Origin: CAVSIP01 sp963728075
Lineage (GTDB): Bacteria; Actinomycetota; Actinomycetes; JAFAQI01; DASSKL01
Assembly (NCBI GenBank): GCA_963728075.1
Contig: CAVSIP010000004.1
Coordinates: 186,001 to 250,000 of the forward strand
Length of the DNA: 64,000 nucleotides
Reading direction: 5' to 3'
The notes under the pieces were generated by a model. The model saw nothing but the letters and a program-made list of their open reading frames with translations. It did not search any database and was not told where the DNA came from. Position numbers and translations under genes: made by a program. Positions 27,585 through 36,197 of this stretch are shown here, in pieces (position 1 is the stretch's first letter; each line of letters starts with the position of its first letter).

Positions 27585-28409
27585 GTGTCCTCACCCATTC
27601 CTGCCGTGATCGACGAGCTGTGGGAGCGCCGTACGGAGCTCTCGCCGGCCGACGAAGACGCCCGCAAGCAGGTGGTCGCCGCGGTCGACCTGCTCGACGC
27701 CGGGGAGGCGCGGGTCGCCCGCGTGAACCCGCAGACGAACGACGTCGAGGTCGACGAGCGGGCGAAGCGGGCGATCCTGCTGGCGTTCAAGGTGCTCGAC
27801 ATGACGGACAGCGCGGCGGGCGAGTTCCGCTACCACGACCGGGTGCCGCTCAAGACCCGGTTCGACGGCGTCCGGGTGGTGCCGGGCGCGATCGCGCGCT
27901 GGGGCTCCTACCTGGCGCCGGGCGTGGTGCTCATGCCGAGCTACACGAACATCGGCGGCTACGTCGACGAGGGCACCATGGTCGACACCTGGGCGACGGT
28001 CGGGTCGTGCGCGCAGATCGGCAAGCGGGTGCACCTGTCCGGCGGGGTCGGCATCGGGGGCGTGCTCGAGCCGCCGAACGCCGTCCCGGTGGTCGTCGAG
28101 GACGACGCGTTCATCGGCTCGCGCTCGATGGTCGTCAACGGCGCCCGCGTGTGCAGGGGCGCGATCCTCGGCGCCGGCACGATCCTCACCGACACCACGC
28201 ACGTCATCGACGTGGAGACCGGCGACGAGCTGCCGCGCGGCGAGGTGCCCGAGCGGGCCGTGTGCGTGAACGGTACCCGGATGCGCGAGTTCCCCGGAGG
28301 CACGTACGGGATGCAGTGCATCCTCGTGCTGCGCCGGCTCGACCCGGACGAGGGGCACGCGAAGGTGCAGCTGAACGACCTCCTTCGGGAGCACGGGATC
28401 ACGACGTGA
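27585..28409 (+). CDS. dapD: Tetrahydrodipicolinate N-succinyltransferase
   Basis: Transfers succinyl from succinyl-CoA to tetrahydrodipicolinate in the lysine/diaminopimelate pathway. The 274 residues match the length of the E. coli-type enzyme and are shorter than the mycobacterial form. An N-terminal helical domain is followed by a left-handed beta-helix with hexapeptide repeats (about residues 105-220: VVLMPSYTNIGGYVDEGTMV, SCAQIGKRVHLSGGVGIGG). The GTG start at 27585 is in a 24-base gap shared with the divergent gene. The stop overlaps the dapE start by 4 bases. Confidence 0.92.
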   Translation: MSSPIPAVIDELWERRTELSPADEDARKQVVAAVDLLDAGEARVARVNPQTNDVEVDERAKRAILLAFKVLDMTDSAAGEFRYHDRVPLKTRFDGVRVVPGAIARWGSYLAPGVVLMPSYTNIGGYVDEGTMVDTWATVGSCAQIGKRVHLSGGVGIGGVLEPPNAVPVVVEDDAFIGSRSMVVNGARVCRGAILGAGTILTDTTHVIDVETGDELPRGEVPERAVCVNGTRMREFPGGTYGMQCILVLRRLDPDEGHAKVQLNDLLREHGITT

Positions 28410-29461
28410 TCGACCTCTCGCTGGCCGCTGGGCCGCTCACCGCGGCGCTCGTGGACATCCCGTCCGTGTCCGGCTCGGAGTCGCGGCTCGCCGACGAGGT
28501 GGAGCGCGCGTTGCGCGACCTGCCGCACCTGCGGGTCGAGCGCGACGGGGACGCGGTGGTGGCCCGTACCGGCCTGGGCCGCGAGCGGCGGCTGCTGCTG
28601 GCCGGCCACCTCGACACCGTCCCGGTCGGGGACAACCTGCCGTCGAAGACCGACGGCGACAAGATCTACGGCTGCGGCACGTCGGACATGAAGTCCGGGC
28701 TCGCGGTGATGCTGCGGCTGGCGGCCGCCGCGACCGACCCGCGCCACGACGTCACGTACGTCTTCTACGACAACGAGGAGACCGACGCCGACAAGAACGG
28801 CCTCGGCCGGCTGTCCGCGCACCACCGGGACTGGCTCGACGCCGACCTCGCGCTGCTCATGGAGCCGACGTCGAACCGGGTGGAGGCCGGCTGCCAGGGC
28901 ACGCTGCGCGTGCTCATCGCGATCCCGGGTCGGCGCGCCCACTCGGCCCGGTCGTGGCTGGGGGAGAACGCGATCCACAAGGCCGGCGAGGTGCTGGCGC
29001 GGCTCGCGACGTACGAGGCGCGGCGGGTGGAGATCGACGGCTGCGAGTACCGCGAGGGCCTCAACGCGGTCCGGATCGAGGGCGGGGTGTCCGGCAACGT
29101 GGTGCCGGACCGGTGCACGATCACGGTCAACTTCCGGTTCGCGCCGGACCGCGACGAGGAGGCCGCGCTCGCGCACGTGCAGGAGGTGCTGGCCCCGTAC
29201 GAGTGCGTGGTCACCGACACGTCGCCGGGGGCGATGCCGGGGCTGACGCACGACGCGGCGCGGGAGTTCCTCGGCGAGGTCGGCGCCGAGCCGGTGGCGA
29301 AGCTCGGCTGGACGGACGTCGCCCGGTTCGCCTCGCTCGGCATCCCCGCGCTGAACTTCGGCCCCGGCGACCCCAACCTCGCCCACAGCCGCGAGGAGTA
29401 CGTCGAGATCGCCAAGATCACCGACTGCGACCGGATCCTGCGCGGGTACCTCGGCGCGTAG
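28406..29461 (+). CDS. dapE: Succinyl-diaminopimelate desuccinylase
   Basis: A di-zinc M20-family hydrolase that releases succinate to give LL-diaminopimelate. Metal and catalytic motifs are present: AGHLDTVP (His and Asp), GCGTSDMKSG (Asp), YDNEETD (catalytic Glu pair), a metal-ligand Glu in MEPTSN, and a late His in NLAHSREEY. The 351-residue length is typical for actinobacteria. GTG at 28406 overlaps the dapD TGA, so the two are translationally coupled. With dapC at 17.8 kb, three steps of the succinylase branch are in this window. Confidence 0.92.
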   Translation: MIDLSLAAGPLTAALVDIPSVSGSESRLADEVERALRDLPHLRVERDGDAVVARTGLGRERRLLLAGHLDTVPVGDNLPSKTDGDKIYGCGTSDMKSGLAVMLRLAAAATDPRHDVTYVFYDNEETDADKNGLGRLSAHHRDWLDADLALLMEPTSNRVEAGCQGTLRVLIAIPGRRAHSARSWLGENAIHKAGEVLARLATYEARRVEIDGCEYREGLNAVRIEGGVSGNVVPDRCTITVNFRFAPDRDEEAALAHVQEVLAPYECVVTDTSPGAMPGLTHDAAREFLGEVGAEPVAKLGWTDVARFASLGIPALNFGPGDPNLAHSREEYVEIAKITDCDRILRGYLGA

Positions 29462-29550
29462 GTGCTGTCCGCGCCGCCCGCAAGTTGGTCTGTCTCGCGC
29501 GGGCGGTGCGGTCGGGCTTGATCGCCCGGGCGGACTAACCCGGGTGCACC

Positions 29551-29608
29551 TTCCTGGCCAGACCCGCGGGCGACCCGTGCCCTGCTGCCCGAAAAGTCCG
29601 GCCAGGAA
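29551..29608. promoter_or_regulatory. Inverted repeat between dapE and the S53 peptidase gene
   Basis: TTCCTGGCC at 29551-29559 is repeated inverted as GGCCAGGAA at 29600-29608. It is in the 228-base gap between dapE and the peptidase start. It may be part of the dapE terminator or an operator for the peptidase. A GC-rich hairpin just after the dapE stop (GCCCGC/GCGGGC around 29477-29505) is a further terminator candidate. Confidence 0.3.
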
Positions 29609-29689
29609 TTGCCCGAACGGGCGGTGTCATCCGCGGCCCGGCTGTCACAGTCTGAAGCGGCCACATCACGCAAGGGGTGGGAGTCCGTC

Positions 29690-31564
29690 ATGCGCCGCCG
29701 TCTGTTCGCGCTCGCGTCCGCGATCGCCGTGATCGTCCCGCTGGGACTCAGCGTCCCGCTGGGGGCCGCGCAAGCCGCGCCGTCAGCGACCGGCCAGGCC
29801 GCCCGCAACGTCGCGGTGTGCCCGACCCCGCAGTACACCGACACCGCGCGCTGCCACGCGATCCTGCACGAGTTCGTGGACCGCAACGGCAGGCCGAAGC
29901 CGGCGAGCAGCTCGCCCACCGGCTACGGGCCCCTTGACCTGCAGTCGGCGTACAACGTGCCCACGTCCGCAGGCCTGGGGCAGACGATCGCGATCGTCGA
30001 CGCGTACGACAACCCGAATGCCGCCAGCGACCTGGCCGCCTACCGCAGCTACTACAACCTCCCGGCTACGGCGTCCTGCACCGTGGACCTGCAGCAGGGC
30101 ACGGTGACCTCGTCCTCGACCACGCAGCCCTGCTTCGCCAAGGTCAACCAGAACGGCGTCGCGGGCTCCTACCCCCGCGGCGACACCGGCTGGGGTCAGG
30201 AGATCTCCCTCGACCTCGACATGGCGTCGGCCATCTGCCCGAACTGCAACATCCTGCTCGTCGAGGCCGCGTCGAGCTCCTTCAAGAACCTCGGCACTGC
30301 GGTGAACACCGCGGCGAGCCTCCACGTCGCGGCGATCAGCAACAGCTACGGCAGCAGCGGTGACGTGAGCGATGCCACGTACGGCAAGTACTACGACCAC
30401 CCGGGCATCGCCGTGACGGCGAGCACCGGAGACAACGGGTACGGCGTCGGATACCCGGCCACGTCCGCGTTCGCCATCGCCGTCGGCGGCACGTCGCTCA
30501 ACCATGCGAGCAGCGGATGGACCGAGAGCGCGTGGAGCGGCGCGGGCAGCGGGTGCTCCTCGTACCAGGCCGAGCCCGGCTACCAGACCGACTACGGGCT
30601 CACGGCGTGCAACGGCAAGCGGGCCATCGCCGACGTCTCCGCGGTTGCCGATCCGTACACCGGCGTCGCCGTGTACGACACGTACGGCACCCGCACCACC
30701 TGGGCGCAGTTCGGCGGCACGAGTGCCTCGTCACCGATCATCGCGGCGATGTACGCGCTGGCGAAGGGCCAAGGGGCGAGCTGGCCGGACTACCCCGCCG
30801 CGACGCTGTACAAGGACTGGAGCGGCCTGAACGACGTCACGTCGGGCAGCAACGGCACGTGCTCGACCACCGTCCTGTGCACCTCGGGCGCGAACTGGGA
30901 CGGCCCGACCGGCCTCGGCACCCCGAACGGCACCGCAGCGTTCACGGGCCAGAACAGCGTCCCGCCACCGTCCACGTCCGGCACTCCGGCTCCCACGAAC
31001 CTCACCGCAGTGGCCGGCACCAGCACCGGCACGGTGGACCTCGGCTGGACGGCGCCTTCGGGCGGGCCGTACTCGTACGACGTCTACCGGGCGACGAGCC
31101 CGGGTGCGGAGTACCCCGGCACGCCGGTCAAGTCCGGCCTGACGACCACCACGTGGACGGACAGCAACCTCTCCGACGGCACGTACTACTACGTCGTCAC
31201 CGCGGTGCAGAGCGGTGCCGAGAGCGCGCCGTCCAACGAGGCGAACGTGACCCTGGGTACGGCGACTCCGCCGAGCGCCCTCACCGTCACGGTGACGCCG
31301 GGCGGCACCAGCAAGAAGGGCAAGAACTACCAGACCCCGATCACCGTGGACTCGACGGTGGCCGGCTTCTCGGTGGCGCTGGACGTCTACTCGGGGTCGT
31401 GCCCGGGCAGCACGCTGGCCGCCCGCGGCAGCACGTCGACGAGTGGCAGCTCGGTGACGTTCAACTTCAACACCAAGTCCGCCGGCTGGTACTGCGCCGT
31501 CGCCAACGTGACCGCCGACTCGGGTGCCACCGGTACGGGCCAGGCGAGCTTCCAGGTGAAGTAG
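29690..31564 (+). CDS. Secreted S53 (sedolisin) family peptidase with C-terminal FnIII domain
   Basis: A 624-residue exported serine-carboxyl peptidase. The signal peptide covers residues 1-29 (MRRRLFALAS, cleavage near AQAA). The catalytic Glu-Asp pair is in GQEISLDLDMA (E-x-x-x-D, near residue 170) and the catalytic serine in FGGTSASSP (near 345). A fibronectin III domain (about 430-520) and a beta-rich terminal domain follow. The long propeptide normal for sedolisins is lacking: only about 45 residues separate the signal peptide from the catalytic fold. ATG 29690 is chosen because it begins the signal peptide and has GGGAG before it; the frame extends upstream to 29609 without signal-like sequence. 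Confidence 0.85.
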   Translation: MRRRLFALASAIAVIVPLGLSVPLGAAQAAPSATGQAARNVAVCPTPQYTDTARCHAILHEFVDRNGRPKPASSSPTGYGPLDLQSAYNVPTSAGLGQTIAIVDAYDNPNAASDLAAYRSYYNLPATASCTVDLQQGTVTSSSTTQPCFAKVNQNGVAGSYPRGDTGWGQEISLDLDMASAICPNCNILLVEAASSSFKNLGTAVNTAASLHVAAISNSYGSSGDVSDATYGKYYDHPGIAVTASTGDNGYGVGYPATSAFAIAVGGTSLNHASSGWTESAWSGAGSGCSSYQAEPGYQTDYGLTACNGKRAIADVSAVADPYTGVAVYDTYGTRTTWAQFGGTSASSPIIAAMYALAKGQGASWPDYPAATLYKDWSGLNDVTSGSNGTCSTTVLCTSGANWDGPTGLGTPNGTAAFTGQNSVPPPSTSGTPAPTNLTAVAGTSTGTVDLGWTAPSGGPYSYDVYRATSPGAEYPGTPVKSGLTTTTWTDSNLSDGTYYYVVTAVQSGAESAPSNEANVTLGTATPPSALTVTVTPGGTSKKGKNYQTPITVDSTVAGFSVALDVYSGSCPGSTLAARGSTSTSGSSVTFNFNTKSAGWYCAVANVTADSGATGTGQASFQVK

Positions 31565-31622
31565 CCCGGCCCGCGAGCCCACGATCACGAACGCCGCCTC
31601 ACCCCCGGGTAGCGTTCAACGC

Positions 31623-32465
31623 ATGGCCGCCGACGCTGACGACCGCACGCCGCACCCCATCGACCCTGACCGCATGCCGGAGAAGCAGCGCGGCCCCGTC
31701 ACGCTGCGCCGCTTCCAGGTGCAGGCGTCCACCACCGACCAGCGCCTGCTCGACACCCGCGGCCCGTCCGACTGGGTGCACACCGACCCGTGGCGGGTGC
31801 TGCGCATCCAGAGCGAGTTCGTCGAGGGCTTCGGCATGCTCGCCGAGCTGCCGGCCGCGGTCAGCGTGTTCGGCTCGGCCCGTACGCCCGCCGACCACCC
31901 GGACTACCAGCTCGGCGAGGAGCTCGGCGCCGCGCTGGCCCGGACCGGGTACGCCGTCATCACCGGCGGCGGCCCCGGGACCATGGAGGCGGTCAACAAG
32001 GGCGCCAGCGAGGCCGGCGGCATCTCGGTCGGCCTGGGCATCGAGCTGCCGTTCGAGCAGAAGCTCAACGACTGGGTCGACATCGGCATCAACTTCCGCT
32101 ACTTCTTCGCGCGCAAGACGATGTTCGTGAAGTACGCGATCGGCTTCGTCGTGCTGCCCGGCGGCTTCGGCACGATGGACGAGCTGTTCGAGGCGCTCAC
32201 GCTGGTCCAGACCCGCAAGGTCACGTCGTTCCCGGTGATCCTCTACGACAGCGACTACTGGTCCGGCCTGGTCGACTGGATCAAGCAGAAGATGGTCGGT
32301 ACGGAGAAGATCTCCGCCCCCGACGTCGACCTGCTGCACGTCTGCGACTCGGTCGAGGAGATCGTCCAGGTCATCCGCGACGCGGAGATGGAGCACCTCG
32401 GCTCGCCCGATCCGGTGCACGAGGCCCCGCCGCGCCGCCCCGACGACGAGCCCGTGGAGGCATAG
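31623..32465 (+). CDS. LOG family protein (TIGR00730-type), larger paralogue
   Basis: A 280-residue Rossmann-fold protein of the lysine-decarboxylase-like/LOG family, whose better characterised members release free cytokinin-type bases from nucleotides. Motifs: VSVFGSARTP, ITGGGPGTMEAVNKGA and the family hallmark PGGFGTMDELFE. An N-terminal extension of about 70 residues is typical of the actinobacterial long version. It is followed after 6 bases by a shorter paralogue, so the two form an operon. True substrate unknown. Confidence 0.88.
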   Translation: MAADADDRTPHPIDPDRMPEKQRGPVTLRRFQVQASTTDQRLLDTRGPSDWVHTDPWRVLRIQSEFVEGFGMLAELPAAVSVFGSARTPADHPDYQLGEELGAALARTGYAVITGGGPGTMEAVNKGASEAGGISVGLGIELPFEQKLNDWVDIGINFRYFFARKTMFVKYAIGFVVLPGGFGTMDELFEALTLVQTRKVTSFPVILYDSDYWSGLVDWIKQKMVGTEKISAPDVDLLHVCDSVEEIVQVIRDAEMEHLGSPDPVHEAPPRRPDDEPVEA

Positions 32466-32471
32466 CCGACC

Positions 32472-33059
32472 GTGGCCGCGATCTGCGTCTTCTGCTCCTC
32501 CAGCGACCGGATCCCCGCCCACTACCTCGACCTCGCCGCCGACGTCGGTACGGGGATCGCCCGCCGCGGCCACGCCCTGGTCAGCGGCGGCGGCAGCGTC
32601 GGCGCGATGGGCGCGGTGGCCCGTGCCGTACGCGCCGGCGGCGGCCACACGGTCGGGGTGATCCCGCGGGTGCTCCTCGACCTCGAGGTCGCCGACCACG
32701 ACGCCGGCGAGCTGGTGGTCACCGACGACATGCGCTCCCGCAAGGCCGAGATGGACCGCCGCGCCGACGCGTTCCTCACCCTGCCCGGTGGCATCGGCAC
32801 GCTGGAGGAGCTGTTCGAGGTGTGGGTCGCGCACGTGCTGCGGCTGCACGACAAGCCGGTGGTCGTGCTCGACCCGGACGACGCGTACGCGCCGCTGCGC
32901 GCCCAGCTCGACCTGCTCGTCGAGCGGCACTTCGCCCGCCCGGCGATCTGGGAGTCGTGCGCGTGGGTCCGTACCGTGCCGGAGGCGTTCGACGCGCTGG
33001 AGCGGCTGATGCCCGCCCCCGAGCCCACTCCCGGTGAGGTGCTCGAAGCCGAGCCGTAG
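32472..33059 (+). CDS. LOG family protein (TIGR00730-type), short paralogue
   Basis: A 195-residue LOG protein with FCSSSDRIP, LVSGGGSVGAMGAVA, SRKAEMDRRADAFLTL and PGGIGTLEELFE. This is the canonical nucleotide-phosphoribohydrolase arrangement, including the R-x-x-x-M/E substrate motif. The GTG start at 32472 lies 6 bases after the longer paralogue. The pairing of two LOG proteins is recurrent in actinobacteria. Confidence 0.88.
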   Translation: MAAICVFCSSSDRIPAHYLDLAADVGTGIARRGHALVSGGGSVGAMGAVARAVRAGGGHTVGVIPRVLLDLEVADHDAGELVVTDDMRSRKAEMDRRADAFLTLPGGIGTLEELFEVWVAHVLRLHDKPVVVLDPDDAYAPLRAQLDLLVERHFARPAIWESCAWVRTVPEAFDALERLMPAPEPTPGEVLEAEP

Positions 33060-33070
33060 GCTGGCGAGCC

Positions 33071-33754
33071 GTGCGCCGCGTGAGAGTCACCGCCCGCCGG
33101 GCGCTGCTGGGTCTGGGCCGCCGCCTGCCACCGCGACTGGTCGCCGACCTGCGGGCCGCGCTGAGCTACGTCGAGCTGGGCGGCTGGCTGGCCGGCCAAC
33201 CCGACGCCCCGCGGCCCCCGATGCTCGAGACCCGCGAGGACCTGTTCGCGTACGCGCTCGCCGAGGTTCGCGGCGCCCGACCGCTGTACCTCGAGTTCGG
33301 CGTGTACGAGGGGCGCAGCCTGCGCTGGTGGGCGCAGCACCTCTCCCAGCCGGACGCGCGGCTGGTCGGCTTCGACAGCTTCGAGGGGCTGCCCGAGGAC
33401 TGGCGTCCCGGGCAGGGCCAGGGCCGGTTCCGTACGGCCGGCCCGCCGGACGTCGACGACCCGCGGGTCTCCTTCGTCGTGGGCTGGTTCGACGAGACGC
33501 TGCCGGGCTACACCCCGCCGGAGCACGACCAGCTGGTCGTCAACGTCGACTGCGACCTGTACTCGAGCACCCGTACGGTGCTGGCCTGGCTCGAGCCGCA
33601 CCTGCGGCCGGGCAGCCTCGTCTACTTCGACGAGTTCCCGGACCGCGACCACGAGATGCGCGCGCTGCTCGAGGCGCTGGCGCAGACGGGCCGGCGGGTC
33701 ACGCCGCTGGCCATGGCGAACGGCGGGCTGCACTGGCTGTTCCGGTACGAGTGA
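33071..33754 (+). CDS. Class I SAM-dependent methyltransferase, TylF/MycF-like
   Basis: A 227-residue protein. YLEFGVYEGRSLRWW is the SAM-binding first strand and glycine loop of TylF-type (macrocin O-methyltransferase-like) enzymes. DARLVGFDSFEGLPEDW and VNVDCDLYSSTRTVL carry the acidic metal/substrate residues, and LVYFDEFPDRDHEM follows. The usual substrates are sugar hydroxyls; here the target is unknown. The next gene starts 18 bases downstream, suggesting shared transcription with the MBL-fold hydrolase. Confidence 0.8.
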   Translation: MRRVRVTARRALLGLGRRLPPRLVADLRAALSYVELGGWLAGQPDAPRPPMLETREDLFAYALAEVRGARPLYLEFGVYEGRSLRWWAQHLSQPDARLVGFDSFEGLPEDWRPGQGQGRFRTAGPPDVDDPRVSFVVGWFDETLPGYTPPEHDQLVVNVDCDLYSSTRTVLAWLEPHLRPGSLVYFDEFPDRDHEMRALLEALAQTGRRVTPLAMANGGLHWLFRYE

Positions 33755-33772
33755 GGGGGTACGGCCCGTTCC

Positions 33773-35059
33773 ATGCGCATCCACTTCGTCGGCCACGCCA
33801 GTGTCGTCATCGACTGCGGGGACGTGGTGCTGCTCACCGACCCGTGGCTGGTCGGCAACGCCTTCAACGACGCGTGGACGCCGTGGCCGCCGCCGGTCCT
33901 GCCGGACGACCTGCTCGCGAGGGTGACGCACGTCTGGGTCTCCCACGAGCATCCGGACCACCTGAGCATCGGCACGCTGAAGGCGATCCCCGCCGAGCGG
34001 CGGGCCGGCATCACCTTCCTCTACCAGACCCCCTGGTCGGAGGAGGTGCCGTCGTTCCTGCGCCGCCTGGGCTGGGCGTCGGTCCTCGAGCTCCCGCACG
34101 GGACGTACGTCCCGCTGGGCGCCGGGGTGCAGGCGTGCGTCTTCCAGGTCGGCCACGAGGACTCGGCGCTCGTCGTCCGCGCGGACGGCACCACCGTGCT
34201 CGACCTCAACGACTGCAAGCCCGGCCGGCGGGGCCTGGCCCGCCTGCGTGAGGTCACCGGCCGGATCGACGTCCTGCTGGACCAGTTCTCCATCGCCGGC
34301 TGGCCGGGGAACCCGGAGGAGACGTCCCGGCACAAGGAGCGCTCGGCCCGCGCGCTCGTGACCTTCGGGCGGCACGTGGAGGCGTTGCAGCCCCGCTGGG
34401 TGGTGCCGTTCGCCAGCTTCGTGCGCTTCTCGCACGAGGAGAACGCGTTCATGAACGCTGCGGTCGTCCCGGCCGGTGCGGCGGCCGAGCGGGCCGGGCG
34501 GGAACGTGCGGCGGTGCTGTACCCCGGTGACGTCTGGGACCCGACCGGGCCGCCGCCGACCGCGGCCGCGCTGGAGCGCTACGCGCAGGCGTACGCCGAG
34601 TCACCCGCGCAGCCGGTGCACGGGTCGGAGCCGGTGCCCTTCGACGAGGTGGTCGCGGCCGCGCGCGTACGGGTGGCCGACCTGCGGGCCGCCTACCACG
34701 CGCCGCTGCTGCGTACGGTCCGGCCGGTGGTGTTCTCGGTGACCGACGCCGGGCGCGCGTTCGTCGTGGACCTGGCCCGGGGGCGGGTCGAGCCCTGCCC
34801 GCCAGAGGGGACCACGGTGGTCGAGGTGTCGTCGCAGGCGGCGAAGGCGGCGTTCACCGACCGGTGGGGGCTGCCGACGCTGCTCATCTCGGGGCGGTTG
34901 CGGGTGCGCGGTGACGAGCGCCCGTTCCGGCGCCTCAAGCAGCTGGGCTCGGCCTGGTCGACGGGGGTCCACACGAAGGGGGCGCTGCGCCGCGCGGTCA
35001 CGACCGACCGCGGCCGCCAGGCCGTCCGCCGGCTCGTCCCCCGCCCCCGCGGTTTGTGA
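33773..35059 (+). CDS. MBL-fold metallohydrolase, UlaG/CMAH-like
   Basis: A 428-residue protein. The N-terminal 240 residues form a metallo-beta-lactamase fold with the metal motif SHEHPDHLS (about residues 60-68), preceded by the HFVGHASVVID strand typical of UlaG-like enzymes. LDLNDCKPG and the spacing of later His/Asp residues recall the MBL domain of CMP-sialate hydroxylase relatives. The C-terminal 180 residues are not recognised. Linked to the TylF-like methyltransferase, it may act on a glycan or nucleotide sugar. The gene ends Arg-Gly-Leu-stop inside repeat R1 copy 3. Confidence 0.75.
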   Translation: MRIHFVGHASVVIDCGDVVLLTDPWLVGNAFNDAWTPWPPPVLPDDLLARVTHVWVSHEHPDHLSIGTLKAIPAERRAGITFLYQTPWSEEVPSFLRRLGWASVLELPHGTYVPLGAGVQACVFQVGHEDSALVVRADGTTVLDLNDCKPGRRGLARLREVTGRIDVLLDQFSIAGWPGNPEETSRHKERSARALVTFGRHVEALQPRWVVPFASFVRFSHEENAFMNAAVVPAGAAAERAGRERAAVLYPGDVWDPTGPPPTAAALERYAQAYAESPAQPVHGSEPVPFDEVVAAARVRVADLRAAYHAPLLRTVRPVVFSVTDAGRAFVVDLARGRVEPCPPEGTTVVEVSSQAAKAAFTDRWGLPTLLISGRLRVRGDERPFRRLKQLGSAWSTGVHTKGALRRAVTTDRGRQAVRRLVPRPRGL

Positions 35060-35100
35060 ACGGTGCGGTCCACCCCGGTGGATCGCACCGTTCACAAACC
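35051..35100. repeat. R1 palindromic repeat, copy 3
   Basis: A 50-base palindrome identical to copy 1. It holds the stop codons of both convergent genes: TGA 35057-35059 for the MBL hydrolase and TGA (minus strand) 35092-35094 for the wHTH/DUF559 gene 2. Each is read as GGT-TTG-TGA. Confidence 0.92.
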
Positions 35101-36045
35101 GGCGGGGAGCGTACGGGGGCAGCGCGAGCAGCGGTGGAACGGGCCGGGCCAGCCCTGCTGCCGGAGCACGAGCGCCTGTTGGATCATCACCTGGCAGGGC
35201 CGCTCGAGCAGGTCGACGGCGCCGTACCGCAGGTGCCGCATGCCGGCGACCTCCGAGGCGTTGTCGCGGTCCATGTCCCGCCAGCGGGCGGCGGCGTCAT
35301 CGTGTCCGAGCCGCCCGTCGTACTCGACGTGGGTCGCGTACTCCCCGACCACGTGGTCGAGGTACTCGGCGCCGTCACGCAGCCGCCGGACCTGCCGGCG
35401 CCCCTCGGGCAGGCCGTGCAGCCGGCGTAACCGCGCGTCCTCGACCTCCAGCACCGAGTGAGCCCCCGCGGCGATGTCCGGCAGCACGAAGAGCAGCTCG
35501 CGGCGCCAGCGGGTCCGCGGCCGGGCGAGCAGGGCCGCACGCAGCCGGGCCGCGGTGGTGCGACGCGTGCGTACGGCATCCGCGGCGAGCGCCACGGCGT
35601 CGCGTACGCGGCGACGGCTGCGGAGCATGTCCAGCACCGTCCGCTCGACGCGGGTGAGCGCCGGGGACCGGGTCGGGTGCACGTCGTCGGCGGTCAGCGT
35701 CCGCGACCGGTGGATGCGCAGGCCGGGCTGGGGCTCGACCTTGCGGTGGTACGGGACGGTGATGTGGATGACGTCCGGCCACGCACACAGTCCCCAGCAC
35801 GCGCCGGCGGTGTCGTGGCTGAGCACGGCGTCCTCGCCGGCGTACGCCAGCGCCGCCGCGAGCAGGGTCTCCCGGGGCAGCGGCCCGCTGAACACCACGT
35901 ACACGCGCGGGAACGGCGACTGCCACCGCCCGCTCGCGACGTACCAGTGCAGCCGCTTCTTGCTCAGCCCGTACGCCAGGCACACTTCGAGGGGCACCAC
36001 GCCGTACGCCGTGGGCAGGTCGGGAGCGCGCGCGACGTCGTGCAT
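35092..36045 (-). CDS. wHTH (AbiEi-like) plus DUF559-like nuclease-fold protein, gene 2
   Basis: A 317-residue protein distantly related in plan to gene 1 at 18985. The N-terminal part (VPLEVCLAYGLSKKRLHWYV, then FPRVYVVFSG) resembles the AbiEi-type winged helix. Residues 75-190 contain SHDTAGACWGL and IHITVPYHRKVEPQ. The C-terminal third has SVLEVEDARL, EYLDHVVGEY and HVEYDGRLGHDDAAARWRDM, the E...D...ExDGxxxH pattern of DUF559/Vsr-like nucleases. Activity on DNA is inferred, not shown. ATG 36045 avoids a long upstream frame that runs through repeat R1 copy 4. The gene ends Ala-Gly-Leu-stop inside R1 copy 3, so repeats bracket it on both sides. Confidence 0.75.
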   Translation of the reverse strand: MHDVARAPDLPTAYGVVPLEVCLAYGLSKKRLHWYVASGRWQSPFPRVYVVFSGPLPRETLLAAALAYAGEDAVLSHDTAGACWGLCAWPDVIHITVPYHRKVEPQPGLRIHRSRTLTADDVHPTRSPALTRVERTVLDMLRSRRRVRDAVALAADAVRTRRTTAARLRAALLARPRTRWRRELLFVLPDIAAGAHSVLEVEDARLRRLHGLPEGRRQVRRLRDGAEYLDHVVGEYATHVEYDGRLGHDDAAARWRDMDRDNASEVAGMRHLRYGAVDLLERPCQVMIQQALVLRQQGWPGPFHRCSRCPRTLPAGL

Positions 36046-36110
36046 CCGGCGATCGTCGGCGGCGCAGCCGCAGAGGACGACCCCTCCCGCAGCATCTGTG
36101 GACCCCGCCC

Positions 36111-36166
36111 CGCGGTTTGTGAACGGTGCGGTCCACCCCGGTGGACCGCACCGTTCACAAACCGCG
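36111..36166. repeat. R1 palindromic repeat, copy 4 (perfect)
   Basis: A perfect 56-base palindrome: two 27-base arms beginning CGCGGTTTGTGAACGG and a CC centre. It lies between the folP2 stop (36198) and the start of the upstream-reading wHTH/DUF559 gene (36045), that is, just downstream of folP2. Confidence 0.92.
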
Positions 36167-36197
36167 CGGGGCGAGCGGAGGTACGGGCGGCGCCCGC

